Assembly (NCBI GenBank): GCA_023053545.1
Contig: JAKZAN010000153.1
Location: forward strand, 1-64,000
DNA: 64,000 nt
Direction of reading: 5' to 3'
Source of the DNA: Lepidurus packardi
Taxonomy: Eukaryota; Arthropoda; Branchiopoda; Notostraca; Triopsidae
Of the stretch, positions 28,436 through 44,185 are shown piece by piece. The notes beneath the pieces are model-generated. The model made no database searches. It worked only from the letters and a program-made list of their open reading frames with translations, and was not told the DNA's origin. The translations under genes and the position numbers were made by a program. Position 1 is the first letter of the stretch, and every line of letters begins with the position of its first letter.

Positions 28436-31400
28436 GACTGAATTAATTCCTTACGGACTTAATTAATTCCTTACGGACTAAATTCATTCCTTACGGACTG
28501 AATTAATTCATTATGGACTGAATAAATTCATTACGGACTGAATTAATTCCTTACGGACTGAATTAATTCCTTACGGACTTAATTAATTCCTTACGGACTG
28601 AATTAATTCCCTACGGACTGAATTAATTCCTTACGGACTGGATTAATTCTTTAGGATTGATTGAATTCCATTCTTACTGAATTAATTCCTTACGGACTGA
28701 ATTATTTCCTTACGGACTGAATTAATTCTTTAGGATTGATTGAATTCCATTCTTACTGAAATAATTCCTTACGGACTGAATTAATTCCTTACGGACTGAA
28801 TTAATTCCTTACGGACTTAATTAATTCCTTACGGACTGAATTAATTCCTTACGGACTGAATTAATTCTTTAGGATTGATTGAATTCCATTCTTACTGAAT
28901 TAATTCCTTACGTACTGAATTATTTCCTTACGGACTGAATTAATTCTTTAGGATTGATTGAATTCCATTCCTACTGAAATAATTCCTTACGGACTGAATT
29001 AATTCCTTACGGACTGAATTAATTCCTTACGGACTTAATTAATTCCTTACGGACTTAATTAATTCCTTACGGACTGAATTAATTCTTTAGGATTGATTGA
29101 ATTCCATTCTTACTGAATTATTTCCTTACGGACTGAATCAATTCCTTACGGACTGAATTAATTCCTTACGTACTGAAGTTATTCCTTACGGATTGTATTA
29201 ATTCCTTACGGACTGAATTAATTCCTTACGGACTGAATTAATACCTTACGGACTGAATTAAATCCTTACGGACTGAATTAATTCCTTACGGACTTAATTA
29301 ATTCCTTACGGACTTACTTAATTCCATACGTACTTAATTAATTCCTTACGGACTAAATTAATTCCTTACGGACTGAATTAATTCCTTACGGACTGAATTA
29401 ATTCCTTACGGACTGAATCAATTCCTTACGGACTGAATTAATTCCTTACGGACTGAATTAATTCCTTACGGACTGAATTATTTCCTTACGGACTGAATTA
29501 ATTCTTTAGGATTGATTGAATTCCATTCTTACTGAATTAATTCCTTACGGACTGAATAATTTCCTTACGGACTGAATTAATTCTTTAGGATTGATTGAAT
29601 TCCATTCTTACTGAAATAAATCCTTACGGACTGAATTAATTCCTTACGTACTGAAGTTATTAGTTACGGATTAAATTAATTCCTTACGGACTGAATTAAT
29701 TCCTTACGGACTGAATTAATACCTTACGGACTGACTTAAATCCTTACGGACTGAATTAATTCCTTACGGACTTAATTAATTCCTTACGGACTTAATTATT
29801 CCTTACGGACTGAATTAATTCTTTAGGATTGATTGAATTCCATTCTTACTGAAATAATTCCTTACGGACTGAATTAATTCCTTACGGACTGAATTAATTC
29901 CTTACGGACTGAATTAATTCTTTAGGATTGATTGAATTCCATTCTTACTGAATTAATTCCTTACGGACTGAATTAATTCTTTAGGATTGATTGAATTCCA
30001 TTCTTACTGAATTAATTCCTTACGGACTGAATTATTTCCTTACGGACTGAATTAATTCTTTAGGATTGATTGAATTCCATTCTTACTGAAATAATTCCTT
30101 ACGGACTGAATTAATTCCTTACGGACTGAATTAATTCCTTACGGACTGAATTAATTCCTTACGGACTGAATTAATTCTTTAGGATTGATTGAATTCCATT
30201 CTTACTGAATTAATTCCTTACGGACTGAATTAATTCTTTAGGATTGATTGAATTCCATTCTTACTGAATTAATTCCTTACGGACTGAATTATTTCCTTAC
30301 GGACTGAATTAATTCTTTAGGATTGATTGAATTCCATTCTTACTGAATTAATTCCTTACGGACTGAATTAATTCCTTACGGACTTAATTAATTCCTTACG
30401 GACTAAATTCATTCCTTACGGACTGAATTAATTCATTATGGACTGAATAAATTCATTACGGACTGAATTAATTCCTTACGGACTGAATTAATTCCTTACG
30501 GACTTAATTAATTCCTTACGGACTGAATTAATTCCCTACGGACTGAATTAATTCCTTACGGACTGGATTAATTCTTTAGGATTGATTGAATTCCATTCTT
30601 ACTGAATTAATTCCTTACGGACTGAATTATTTCCTTACGGACTGAATTAATTCTTTAGGATTGATTGAATTCCATTCTTACTGAAATAATTCCTTACGGA
30701 CTGAATTAATTCCTTACGGACTGAATTAATTCCTTACGGACTTAATTAATTCCTTACGGACTGAATTAATTCCTTACGGACTGAATTAATTCTTTAGGAT
30801 TGATTGAATTCCATTCTTACTGAATTAATTCCTTACGTACTGAATTATTTCCTTACGGACTGAATTAATTCTTTAGGATTGATTGAATTCCATTCCTACT
30901 GAAATAATTCCTTACGGACTGAATTAATTCCTTACGGACTGAATTAATTCCTTACGGACTTAATTAATTCCTTACGGACTTAATTAATTCCTTACGGACT
31001 GAATTAATTCTTTAGGATTGATTGAATTCCATTCTTACTGAATTATTTCCTTACGGACTGAATCAATTCCTTACGGACTGAATTAATTCCTTACGTACTG
31101 AAGTTATTCCTTACGGATTGTATTAATTCCTTACGGACTGAATTAATTCCTTACGGACTGAATTAATACCTTACGGACTGAATTAAATCCTTACGGACTG
31201 AATTAATTCCTTACGGACTTAATTAATTCCTTACGGACTTACTTAATTCCATACGTACTTAATTAATTCCTTACGGACTAAATTAATTCCTTACGGACTG
31301 AATTAATTCCTTACGGACTGAATTAATTCCTTACGGACTGAATCAATTCCTTACGGACTGAATTAATTCCTTACGGACTGAATTAATTCCTTACGGACTG

Positions 31401-34370
31401 AATTATTTCCTTACGGACTGAATTAATTCTTTAGGATTGATTGAATTCCATTCTTACTGAATTAATTCCTTACGGACTGAATAATTTCCTTACGGACTGA
31501 ATTAATTCTTTAGGATTGATTGAATTCCATTCTTACTGAAATAAATCCTTACGGACTGAATTAATTCCTTACGTACTGAAGTTATTAGTTACGGATTAAA
31601 TTAATTCCTTACGGACTGAATTAATTCCTTACGGACTGAATTAATACCTTACGGACTGACTTAAATCCTTACGGACTGAATTAATTCCTTACGGACTTAA
31701 TTAATTCCTTACGGACTTAATTATTCCTTACGGACTGAATTAATTCTTTAGGATTGATTGAATTCCATTCTTACTGAAATAATTCCTTACGGACTGAATT
31801 AATTCCTTACGGACTGAATTAATTCCTTACGGACTGAATTAATTCTTTAGGATTGATTGAATTCCATTCTTACTGAATTAATTCCTTACGGACTGAATTA
31901 ATTCTTTAGGATTGATTGAATTCCATTCTTACTGAATTAATTCCTTACGGACTGAATTATTTCCTTACGGACTGAATTATTTCCTTACGGACTGAATTAA
32001 TTCTTTAGGATTGATTGAATTCCATTCTTACTGAAATAATTCCTTACGGACTGAATTAATTCCTTACGGACTGAATTAATTCCTTACGGACTGAATTAAT
32101 TCCTTACGGACTGAATTAATTCTTTAGGATTGATTGAATTCCATTCTTACTGAATTAATTCCTTACGGACTGAATTAATTCTTTAGGATTGATTGAATTC
32201 CATTCTTACTGAATTAATTCCTTACGGACTGAATTATTTCCTTACGGACTGAATTAATTCTTTAGGATTGATTGAATTCCATTCTTACTGAAATAATTCC
32301 TTACGGACTGAATTAATTCCTTACGGACTTAATTAATTCCTTACGGACTAAATTCATTCCTTACGGACTGAATTAATTCATTATGGACTGAATAAATTCA
32401 TTACGGACTGAATTAATTCCTTACGGACTGAATTAATTCCTTACGGACTTAATTAATTCCTTACGGACTGAATTAATTCCCTACGGACTGAATTAATTCC
32501 TTACGGACTGGATTAATTCTTTAGGATTGATTGAATTCCATTCTTACTGAATTAATTCCTTACGGACTGAATTATTTCCTTACGGACTGAATTAATTCTT
32601 TAGGATTGATTGAATTCCATTCTTACTGAAATAATTCCTTACGGACTGAATTAATTCCTTACGGACTGAATTAATTCCTTACGGACTTAATTAATTCCTT
32701 ACGGACTGAATTAATTCCTTACGGACTGAATTAATTCTTTAGGATTGATTGAATTCCATTCTTACTGAATTAATTCCTTACGTACTGAATTATTTCCTTA
32801 CGGACTGAATTAATTCTTTAGGATTGATTGAATTCCATTCCTACTGAAATAATTCCTTACGGACTGAATTAATTCCTTACGGACTGAATTAATTCCTTAC
32901 GGACTTAATTAATTCCTTACGGACTTAATTAATTCCTTACGGACTGAATTAATTCTTTAGGATTGATTGAATTCCATTCTTACTGAATTATTTCCTTACG
33001 GACTGAATCAATTCCTTACGGACTGAATTAATTCCTTACGTACTGAAGTTATTCCTTACGGATTGTATTAATTCCTTACGGACTGAATTAATTCCTTACG
33101 GACTGAATTAATACCTTACGGACTGAATTAAATCCTTACGGACTGAATTAATTCCTTACGGACTTAATTAATTCCTTACGGACTTACTTAATTCCATACG
33201 TACTTAATTAATTCCTTACGGACTAAATTAATTCCTTACGGACTGAATTAATTCCTTACGGACTGAATTAATTCCTTACGGACTGAATCAATTCCTTACG
33301 GACTGAATTAATTCCTTACGGACTGAATTAATTCCTTACGGACTGAATTATTTCCTTACGGACTGAATTAATTCTTTAGGATTGGTTGAATTCCATTCTT
33401 ACTGAATTAATTCCTTACGGACTGAATAATTTCCTTACGGACTGAATTAATTCTTTAGGATTGATTGAATTCCATTCTTACTGAAATAAATCCTTACGGA
33501 CTGAATTAATTCCTTACGTACTGAAGTTATTAGTTACGGATTAAATTAATTCCTTACGGACTGAATTAATTCCTTACGGACTGAATTAATACCTTACGGA
33601 CTGACTTAAATCCTTACGGACTGAATTAATTCCTTACGGACTTAATTAATTCCTTACGGACTTAATTATTCCTTACGGACTGAATTAATTCTTTAGGATT
33701 GATTGAATTCCATTCTTACTGAAATAATTCCTTACGGACTGAATTAATTCCTTACGGACTGAATTAATTCCTTACGGACTGAATTAATTCTTTAGGATTG
33801 ATTGAATTCCATTCTTACTGAATTAATTCCTTACGGACTGAATTAATTCTTTAGGATTGATTGAATTCCATTCTTACTGAATTAATTCCTTACGGACTGA
33901 ATTATTTCCTTACGGACTGAATTAATTCTTTAGGATTGATTGAATTCCATTCTTACTGAAATAATTCCTTACGGACTGAATTAATTCCTTACGGACTTAA
34001 TTAATTCCTTACGGACTAAATTCATTCCTTACGGACTGAATTAATTCATTATGGACTGAATAAATTCATTACGGACTGAATTAATTCCTTACGGACTGAA
34101 TTAATTCCTTACGGACTTAATTAATTCCTTACGGACTGAATTAATTCCCTACGGACTGAATTAATTCCTTACGGACTGGATTAATTCTTTAGGATTGATT
34201 GAATTCCATTCTTACTGAATTAATTCCTTACGGACTGAATTATTTCCTTACGGACTGAATTAATTCTTTAGGATTGATTGAATTCCATTCTTACTGAAAT
34301 AATTCCTTACGGACTGAATTAATTCCTTACGGACTGAATTAATTCCTTACGGACTTAATTAATTCCTTAC
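28436..34370. repeat. Satellite B ~1.93-kb higher-order repeat, three copies plus partial
   Basis: Using GACTGAATTAATTCCTTACG followed by GACTAAATTCATTCC as a phase marker, copies begin at 28436, 30361, 32306 and 33974, so the periods are 1,925, 1,945 and 1,668 bp. The 20-bp difference between the first two is one extra monomer near 31971; the third copy lacks a longer block. Secondary markers keep the same spacing: GATTGTATTA at 29191, 31116 and 33061, and GACTTAATTATTCC at 29789, 31714 and 33659. A diverged continuation reaches about 36900. The period changes by whole monomers, which is the pattern expected of unequal exchange in register. Confidence 0.85.
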
Positions 34371-37300
34371 GGACTTAATTAATTCCTTACGGACTGAATT
34401 AATTCTTTAGGATTGATTGAATTCCATTCTTACTGAATTATTTCCTTACGGACTGAATCAATTCCTTACGGACTGAATTAATTCATTACGGACTGAATTA
34501 ATTCCTTACGGACTGAATTAATTCCTTACGGACTGAATTAATTCCTTACGGACGGAATTAATTCTTTACGGATTTAATTAATTCCTTACGGACTTAATGA
34601 ATTCCTTACGTACTTAATTAATTATTTACGGTCTGAATTAATTCCTTACGGACTGATTTAATTCATTATATACTTAACTAATTCCTTACGGACTGATTTA
34701 ATTCATTATGGACTTAACTAATTCCGTAAGGAGTGAATGAATTAATTACGGACTGAGTTAATTCCTTACGGACTGAAATAATTCCTTACGGACTGAATTA
34801 ATTCCTTACGGACTAAATTAATTCCTTACGGACTTAATTAATTCCTTACGGACTTAATTAATTCCTTACGGACTGAATTAATTCTTTAGGATTGATTGAA
34901 TTCCATTCTTACTGAATTATTTCCTTACGGACTGAATCAATTCCTTACGGACTGAAGTAATTCCTTACGTACTGAAGTTATTCCTTACGGATTGTATTAA
35001 TTCCTTACGGACTGAATTAATTCATTACGGACTAACTTAATTCCATACGTACTTAATTAATTCCTTACGGACTAAATTCATTCCTTACGGACTTAATTAA
35101 TTCCTTACGGACTAAATTAATTCCTTACGGACTGAATTAATTCTTTAAGATTGATTGAATTCCATTCTTACTGAATTATTTCCTTACGGACTGAATCAAT
35201 TCCTTACGGACTGAATTAATTCCTTACGGATTGAATTAATTCCTTACGGACTGAATTAATTCTTTAGGATTGATTGAATTCCATTCTTACTGAATTAATT
35301 CATTACGGACTGAATTATTTCCTTACGGACTGAATTTATCCTTTAGGATTGATTGAATTCCATTCTTACTGAAATAATTAATTACGGACTGAATTAATTC
35401 CTTACGGACTGAATTAATTCCTTACGGACTTAATTAATTCCTTACGGACTTAATTAATTCCATACGGACTGAATTAATTCTTTAGGATTGATTGAATTCC
35501 ATTCTTACTGAATTATTTCCTTACGGACTGAATCAATTCCTTACGGACTGAAGTAATTCCTTACGTACTGAAGTTATTCCTTACGGATTGTATTAATTCC
35601 TTACGGACTGAATTAATTCCTTACGGACTGAATTAATACCTTACGGACTGAATTAAATCCTTACGGACTGAATTAATTCCTTACGGACTTAATTAACTCC
35701 TTACTTACTAACTTAATTCCATACGTACTTAATTAATTCCTTACGGACTAAATTCATTCCTTACGGACTGAATTAATTCATTATGGACTGAATAAATTCA
35801 TTACGGACTGAATTAATTCCTTACGGACTGAATTAATTCCTTACGGACTTAATTAATTCCTTACGGACTTAATTAATTCCTTACGGACTGAATTAATTCC
35901 TTACGGACTGAATTAATTCTTTAGGATTGATTGAATTCCATTCTTACTGAATTAATTCCTTACGGACTGAATTAATTCTTTAGGATTGATTGAATTCCAT
36001 TCCTACTGAAATAATTCCTTACGGACTGAATTAATTCCTTACGGACTGAATTAATTCCTTACGGACTTAATTAATTCCTTTCGGACTTAATTAATTCCTT
36101 ACGGACTGAATTAATTCTTTAGGATTGATTGAATTCCATTCTTACTGAATTATTTCCTTACGGACTGAATCAATTCCTTACGGACTGAATTAATTCCTTA
36201 CGTACTGAAGTTATTCCTTACGGATTGTATTAATTCCTTACGGACTGAATTAATTCCTTACGGACTGAATTAATACCTTACGGACTGAATTAAATCCTTA
36301 CGGACTGAATTAATTCCTTACGGACTTAATTAATTCCTTACGGACTTACTTAATTCCATACGTACTTAATTAATTCCTTACGGACTAAATTAATTCCTTA
36401 CGGACTGAATTAATTCCTTACGGACTGAATTAATTCCTTACGGACTGAATCAATTCCTTACGGACTGAATTAATTCCTTACGGACTGAATTAATTCCTTA
36501 CGGACTGAATTATTTCCTTACGGACTGAATTAATTCTTTAGGATTGATTGAATTCCATTCTTACTGAATTAATTCCTTACGGACTGAATAATTTCCTTAC
36601 GGACTGAATTAATTCTTTAGGATTGATTGCATTCCATTCTTACTGAAATAAATCCTTACGGACTGAATTAATTCCTTACGTACTGAAGTTATTAGTTACG
36701 GATTGAATTAATTCCTTACGGACTGAATTAATTCCTTACGGACTGAATTAATACCTTACGGACTGACTTAAATCCTTACGGACTGAATTAATTCCTTACG
36801 GACTTAATTAATTCCTTACGGACTTAATTATTCCTTACGGACTGAATTAATTCTTTAGGATTGATTGAATTCCATTCTTACTGAAATAATTCCTTACGGA
36901 CTGAATTAACTCCTTACGGACTGAATTAATTCTTTAGGATTGATTGAATTCCATTCTTACTGAATTAATTCCTTACGGACTGAATTATTTCCTTACGGAC
37001 TGAATTAATTCTTTAGGATTGATTGAATTCCATTCTTACTGAAATAATTCCTTACGGACTGAATTAATTCCTTACGGACTTAATTAATTCCTTACGGACT
37101 AAATGCATTCCTTACGGACTGAATTAATTCATTATGGACTGAATAAATTCATTACGGACTGAATTAATTCCTTACGGACTGAATTAATTCCTTACGGACT
37201 TAATTAATTCCTTACGGACTGAATTAATTCCTTACGGACTGAATTAATTCCTTACATACTGAATTAATTCTTTAGGATTGATTGAATTCCATTCTTACTG

Positions 37301-40300
37301 AAATAATTCCTTACGGACTGAATTAATTCCTTACGGACTGAATTAATTCCTTACGGACTTAATTAATTCCTTACGGACTTAATTAATTCCTTAAGTTATT
37401 CCTTACGGATTGTATTAATTCCTTACGGACTGAATTAATTCATTACGGACTGAATTAATACCTTACGGACTGAATTAATTCCTTACGGACTTAATTAACT
37501 CCTTACGGACTAACTTAATTCCATACGTACTTTATTAATTCCTTACGGACTAAATTCATTCCTTACGGACTGAATTAATTCATTATGGACTGAATAAATT
37601 CATTACGGACTGAATTAATTCCTTACGGACTGAATTAATTCCTTACGGACTGAATTAATTCCTTACGGACTGAATTAATTCCTTACGGACTGAATTAATT
37701 CTTTAGGATTGATTGAATTCCATTCTTACTGAATTAATTCCTTACGGACTGAATTATTTCCTTACGGACTGAATTAATTCTTTAGGATTGATTGAATTCC
37801 ATTCTTACTGAAATAATTAATTACGGACTGAATTAATTCCTTACGGACTGAATTAATTCCTTACGGACTTAATTAATTCCTTACGGACTAAATTAATTCC
37901 CTACGGACTGAATTAATTCTTTAGGATTGATTGAATTCCATTCTTACTGAATTATTTCCTTACGGACTGAATCAATTCCTTACGGACTGAATTAATTCCT
38001 TACGTACTGAAGTTATTCCTTACGGATTGTATTAATTCCTTACGGACTGAATTAATTCCTTACGGATTGAATTAATACCTTACGGACTGAATTAAATCCT
38101 TACGGACTGAATTAATTCCTTACGACTTAATTAATTCCTTACGGACTTACTTAATTCCATACGTACTTAATTAATTCCTTACGGACTAAATTAATTCCTT
38201 ACGGACTGAATTAATTCCTTACGGACTGAATTAATTCCTTACGGACTGAATCAATTCCTTACGGACTGAATTAATTCCTTACGGACTGAACTAATTCCTT
38301 ACGGACTGAATTAATACCTTACGGACTGAATTAAATCCTTACGGACTGAATTAATTCCTTACGACTTAATTAATTCCTTACGGACTTACTTAATTCCATA
38401 CGTACTTAATTAATTCCTTACGGACTAAATTAATTCCTTACGGACTGAATTAATTCCTTACGGACTGAATTAATTCCTTACGGACTGAATCAATTCCTTA
38501 CGGACTGAATTAATTCCTTACGGACTGAATTAATTCCTTACGGACTGAATTATTTCCTTACGGACTGAATTAATTCTTTAGGATTGATTGAATTCCATTC
38601 TTACTGAATTAATTCCTTACGGACTGAATTATTTCCTTACGGACTGAATTAATTCTTTAGGATTGATTGAATTCCATTCTTACTGAAATAATTCCTTACG
38701 GACTGAATTAATTCCTTACGGACTGAATTAATTCCTTACGGACTTAATTATTCCTTACGGACTATATTAATTCCTTACGGACTGAATTAATTCATTACGG
38801 ACTGAATTAATTCCTTACGGACTGAATTAATTCCTTACGGACTGAATTAATTCCTTACGGACGGAATTAATTCTTTACGGACTTAATTAATTCTTTAAGG
38901 TCTGAATTAATTCCTTACGGACTGATTTAATTCTTTAGGATTGATTGAATTCCATTCTTACTGAATTATTTCCTTACGGACTGAATCAATTCCTTACGGA
39001 CTGAATTAATTCCTTACGTACTGAAGTTATTCCTTACGGATTGTATTAATTCCTTACGGACTGAATTAATTCCTTACGGACTGAATTAATACCTTAAGGA
39101 CTGAATTAAATCCTTACGGACTGAATTAATTCCTTACGGACTTAATTAATTTCTTACGGACTTACTTAATTCCATACGTACTTAATTAATTCCTTACGGA
39201 CTAAATTAATTCCTTACGGACTGAATTAATTCCTTACGGACTGAATTAATTCTTTAGGATTGATTGAATTCCATTCTTACTGAATTAATTCCTTACGGAC
39301 TGAATTATTTCCTTACGGACTGAATTAATTCTTTAGGATTGATTGAATTGCATTCTTACTGAAATAATTCCTTACGGACTGAATTAATTCCTTACGTACT
39401 GAAGTTATTAGTTACGGATTGAATTAATTCCTTACGGACTATATTAATTCCTTACGGACTGAATTAATTCATTACGGACTGAATTAATTCCTTACGGACT
39501 GAATTAATTCCTTACGGACTGAATTAATTCCTTACGGACGGAATTAATTCTTTACGGACTTAATTAATTCCTTACGGACTTAATTAATTCCTTACGTACT
39601 TAATTAATTCTTTACGGTCTGAATTAATTCCTTACGGACTGAATTAATTCATTATGGACTTAACTAATTCCGTATGGAATGAATGAATTAATTACGGACT
39701 GAAATAATTCCTTACGGACTGAATTAATTCCTTACGGACTGAATTAATTCCTTACGGACTGAATCAATTCCTTCCGGACTGAAATAATTCCTTACGGACT
39801 GAATTAATTCCTTACGGACTGAATTATTTCCTTACGGACTGAATTAATTCTTTAGGATTGATTGAATTTCATTCTTACTGAATTAATTCCTTACGGATTG
39901 AACTATTTCCTTTCGGACTGAATTAATTCCTTACATACTGAATCAATTCCTTACGGACTGAATTAATTCCTTACGGTATGAATTAATTCCGTACGGATTT
40001 TATTAATTCCTTACGGACTGAATTAATTCCGTACGGATTTTATTAATTCCTTACGGACTGAATTAATTCATTACGGACTTAATTAATCCATTACCTACTC
40101 AATTATTTCCTTACGTACTGAATCAATTCATTACGGACTGAATTAATTCCTTACGGACTGATTTAATTCATTATGGACTTAACTAATTGCGTAAGGAATG
40201 AATGAATTAATTACGGACTGAGTTAATTCCTTACGGACTGAAATAATTCCTTACTGACTGAAATAATTCCTTACTGACTGAATTAATTCCTTAGGGACTG

Positions 40301-40440
40301 AATTAATTCCTTTCGGACTGAATTAATTCCTTACGGATTTAATTAATTCCTTACGGACTTAATTAATTCCTTACGGACTTAATTAATTCCTTACGGACTT
40401 AATAAATTCCTTACGGACTGAAGTTATTCCTTACGGATTG

Positions 40441-40509
40441 TATTAATTACGGATTGTATTAATTTAATGTATTAAATTACTAATTAAAGATTGATTGAAT
40501 TAATTTCTT
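40441..40509. repeat. Aperiodic spacer block in satellite B, copy 1
   Basis: Here the 20-bp rhythm breaks down. The stretch contains TGTATTAATTTAATGTATTA and ATTAAATTACTAATTAAAG and has no CTTACGG core apart from its first few bases (ATTACGGATTG). The same block appears twice more, at 41790 and 44117. It looks like a decayed patch that was later copied as part of a larger unit. Confidence 0.75.
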
Positions 40510-41789
40510 ACTGAATTAATTTCATACGTACTGAACTTATTCCTTACGGACTGAATTAATTCCTTACGTACTGAATTAATTCCTTACGGACTGAATTAAT
40601 ACCTTACAGACTGATTTAATTCCTTACGGACTGAATTAATTCCTTACGGACTGAATTAATTCCTTACGGACTGAATTAATTCCTTACGGACTGAATTAAT
40701 TCTTTAGGATTGATTGAATTCCATTCTTACTGAATTAATTCCTTACGGACTGAATTAATTCTTTAGGATTGATTGAATTCCATTCTTACTGAAATAATTC
40801 CTTACGGAGTGAATTAATTCCTTACGTACTGAAGTTATTAGTTACGGATTGAATTAATTCCTTACGGACTATATTAATTCCTTACGGACTGAATTAATTC
40901 ATTACGGACTGAATTAATTCCTTACGGACTTAATTAATTCCTTACGTACTTAATTAATTCTTTACGGTCTGAATTAATTCCTTACGGACTGAATTAATTC
41001 ATTATGGACTTAACTAATTCCGTATGGAATGAATGAATTAATTACGGACTGAAATAATTCCTTACGGACTGAATTAATTCCTTACGGACTGAATTAATTC
41101 CTTACGGACTGAATCAATTCCTTACGGACTGAATTAATTCCTTACGGACTGAATTAATTCCTTACGGACTGAATTATTTCCTTACGGACTGAATTAATTC
41201 TTTAGGATTGATTGAATTTCATTCTTACTGAATTAATTCCTTACGGATTGAACTATTTCCTTTCGGACTGAATTAATTCCTTACATACTGAATCAATTCC
41301 TTACGGACTGAATTAATTCCTTACGGTATGAATTAATTCCGTACGGATTTTATTAATTCCTTACGGACTGAATTAATTCCGTACGGATTTTATTAATTCC
41401 TTACGGACTGAATTAATTCATTACGGACTTAATTAATCCATTACGGACTGAATTATTTCCTTACGTACTGAATCAATTCATTACGGACTGAATTATTTCT
41501 TATGGACTGATTTAATTCATTATGGACTTAACTAATTGCGTAAGGAATGAATGAATTAATTACGGACTGAGTTAATTCCTTACGGACTGAAATAATTCCT
41601 TACTGACTGAAATAATTCCTTACTGACTGAATTAATTCCTTAGGGATAGAATTAATTCCTTACGGACTGAATTAATTCCTTTCGGATTTAATTAATTCCT
41701 TACGGACTTAATTAATTCCTTACGGACTTAATTAATTCCTTACGGAATTAATAAATTCCTTACGGACTGAAGTTATTCCTTACGGATTG

Positions 41790-41858
41790 TATTAATTACG
41801 GATTGTATTAATTTAATGTATTAAATTACTAATTAAAGATTGATTGAATTAATTTCTT
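41790..41858. repeat. Aperiodic spacer block in satellite B, copy 2
   Basis: Second copy of the TGTATTAATTTAATGTATTA block, 1,349 bp after the first. Flanking monomers match the first copy closely on both sides, so the block was copied within a larger unit. Confidence 0.75.
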
Positions 41859-44116
41859 ACTGAATTAATTTCATACGTACTGAACATATTCCTTACGGAC
41901 TGAATTAATTCCTTACGGACTGAATTAATTCCTTACGGACTGAATTAATTCCTTACGGACTGAATTAATACCTTACAGACTGATTTAATTCCTTACGGAC
42001 TGAATTAATTCCTTACGGACTGAATTAATTCCTTACGGACTGAATTAATTCCTTACGGACTGAATTAATTCTTTAGGATTGATTGAATTCCATTCTTACT
42101 GAATTAATTCCTTACGGACTGAATTAATTCTTTAGGATTGATTGAATTCCATTCTTACTGAAATAATTCCTTACGGAGTGAATTAATTCCTTACGTACTG
42201 AAGTTATTAGTTACGGATTGAATTAATTCCTTACGGACTATATTAATTCCTTACGGACTGAATTAATTCATTACGGACTGAATTAATTCCTTACGGACTG
42301 AATTAATTCCTTACGGACGGAATTAATTCTTTACGGACTTAATTAATTCCTTACGGACTGAATTAATTCCTTACGGACTGAATTAATTCCTTACGGACTT
42401 AATTAATTCCTTACGGACTTAATTAATTCCTTACGGACTGAATTAATTCTTTAGGATTGATTGAATTCCATTCTTACTGAATTATTTCCTTACGGACTGA
42501 ATCAATTCCTTACGGACTGAATTAATTCCTTACGTACTGAAGTTATTCCTTACGGATTGTATTAATTCCTTACGGACTGAATTAATTCCTTACGGACTGA
42601 ATTAATACCTTACGGACTGAATTAAATCCTTACGGACTGAATTAATTCCTTACGGACTTAATTAATTCCTTACGGACTTACTTAATTCCATACGTACTTA
42701 ATTAATTCTTTACGGACTGAATTAATTCCTTACGGACTGAATTAATTCCTTACGGACTTAATTAATTCCTTACGGACTTAATTAATTCCTTACGGACTGA
42801 ATTAATTCTTTAGGATTGATTGAATTCCATTCTTACTGAATTATTTCCTTACGGACTGAATCAATTCCTTACGGACTGAATTAATTCCTTACGTACTGAA
42901 GTTATTCCTTACGGATTGTATTAATTCCTTACGGACTGAATTAATTCCTTACGGACTGAATTAATACCTTACGGACTGAATTAAATCCTTACGGACTGAA
43001 TTAATTCCTTACGGACTTAATTAATTCCTTACGGACTTACTTAATTCCATACGTACTTAATTAATTCTTTACGGACTAAATTAATTCCTTACGGACTGAA
43101 TTAATTCATTATGGACTGAATTAATTCATTACGGACTGAATTAATTCCTTACGGACTGAATTAATTCCTTACGGACTGAATTAATTCCTTACGGACGGAA
43201 TTAATTCTTTACGGACTTAATTAATTCCTTACGGACTTAATTAATTCCTTACGTACTTAATTAATTCTTTACGGTCTGAATTAATTCCTTACGGACTGAA
43301 TTAATTCATTATGGACTTAACTAATTCCGTAAGGAATGAATGAATACATTACGGACTGAAATAATTCCTTACGGACTGAATTAATTCCTTACGGACTGAA
43401 TTAATTCCTTACGGACTGAATCAATTCCTTACGGACTGAATTAATTCCTTACGGACTGAATTAATTCCTTACGGACTGAATTATTTCCTTACGGACTGAA
43501 TTAATTCTTTAGGATTGATTGAATTCCATTCTTACTGAATTAATTCCTTACGGATTGAACTATTTCCTTTCGGACTGAATTAATTCCTTACATACTGAAT
43601 TAATTCCTTACATACTGAATCAATTCCTTACGGACTGAATTAATTCCTTACGGTATGAATTAATTCCGTACGGATTTTATTAATTCCTTACGGACTGAAT
43701 TTATTCCGTACGGATTTTATTAATTCCTTACGGACTGAATTAATTCATTACGGACTTAATTAATCCATTACGGACTGAATTATTTCCTTACGTACTGAAT
43801 CAATTCATTACGGACTGAATTAATTCCTTACGGACTGATTTAATTCATTGTGGACTTAACTAATTGCGTAAGGAATGAACGAATTAATTACGGACTGAGT
43901 TAATTCCTTACGGACTGAAATAATTCCTTACTGACTGAAATAATTCCTTACTGACTGAATTAATTCCTTAGGGACTGAATTAATTCCTTACGGACTGAAT
44001 TAATTCCTTACGGATTTAATTAATTCCTTCGGACTTAATTAATTCCTTACGGACTTAATTAATTCCTTACGGACTTAATAAATTCCTTACGGACTGAAGT
44101 TATTCCTTACGGATTG

Positions 44117-44185
44117 TATTAATTACGGATTGTATTAATTTAATGTATTAAATTACTAATTAAAGATTGATTGAATTAATTTCTT
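44117..44185. repeat. Aperiodic spacer block in satellite B, copy 3
   Basis: Third copy, 2,327 bp after the second, again with matching flanks (GAAGTTATTCCTTACGG before, TTTCATACGTACTGAAC after). The larger spacing reflects extra satellite between about 42360 and 43080. Confidence 0.75.
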
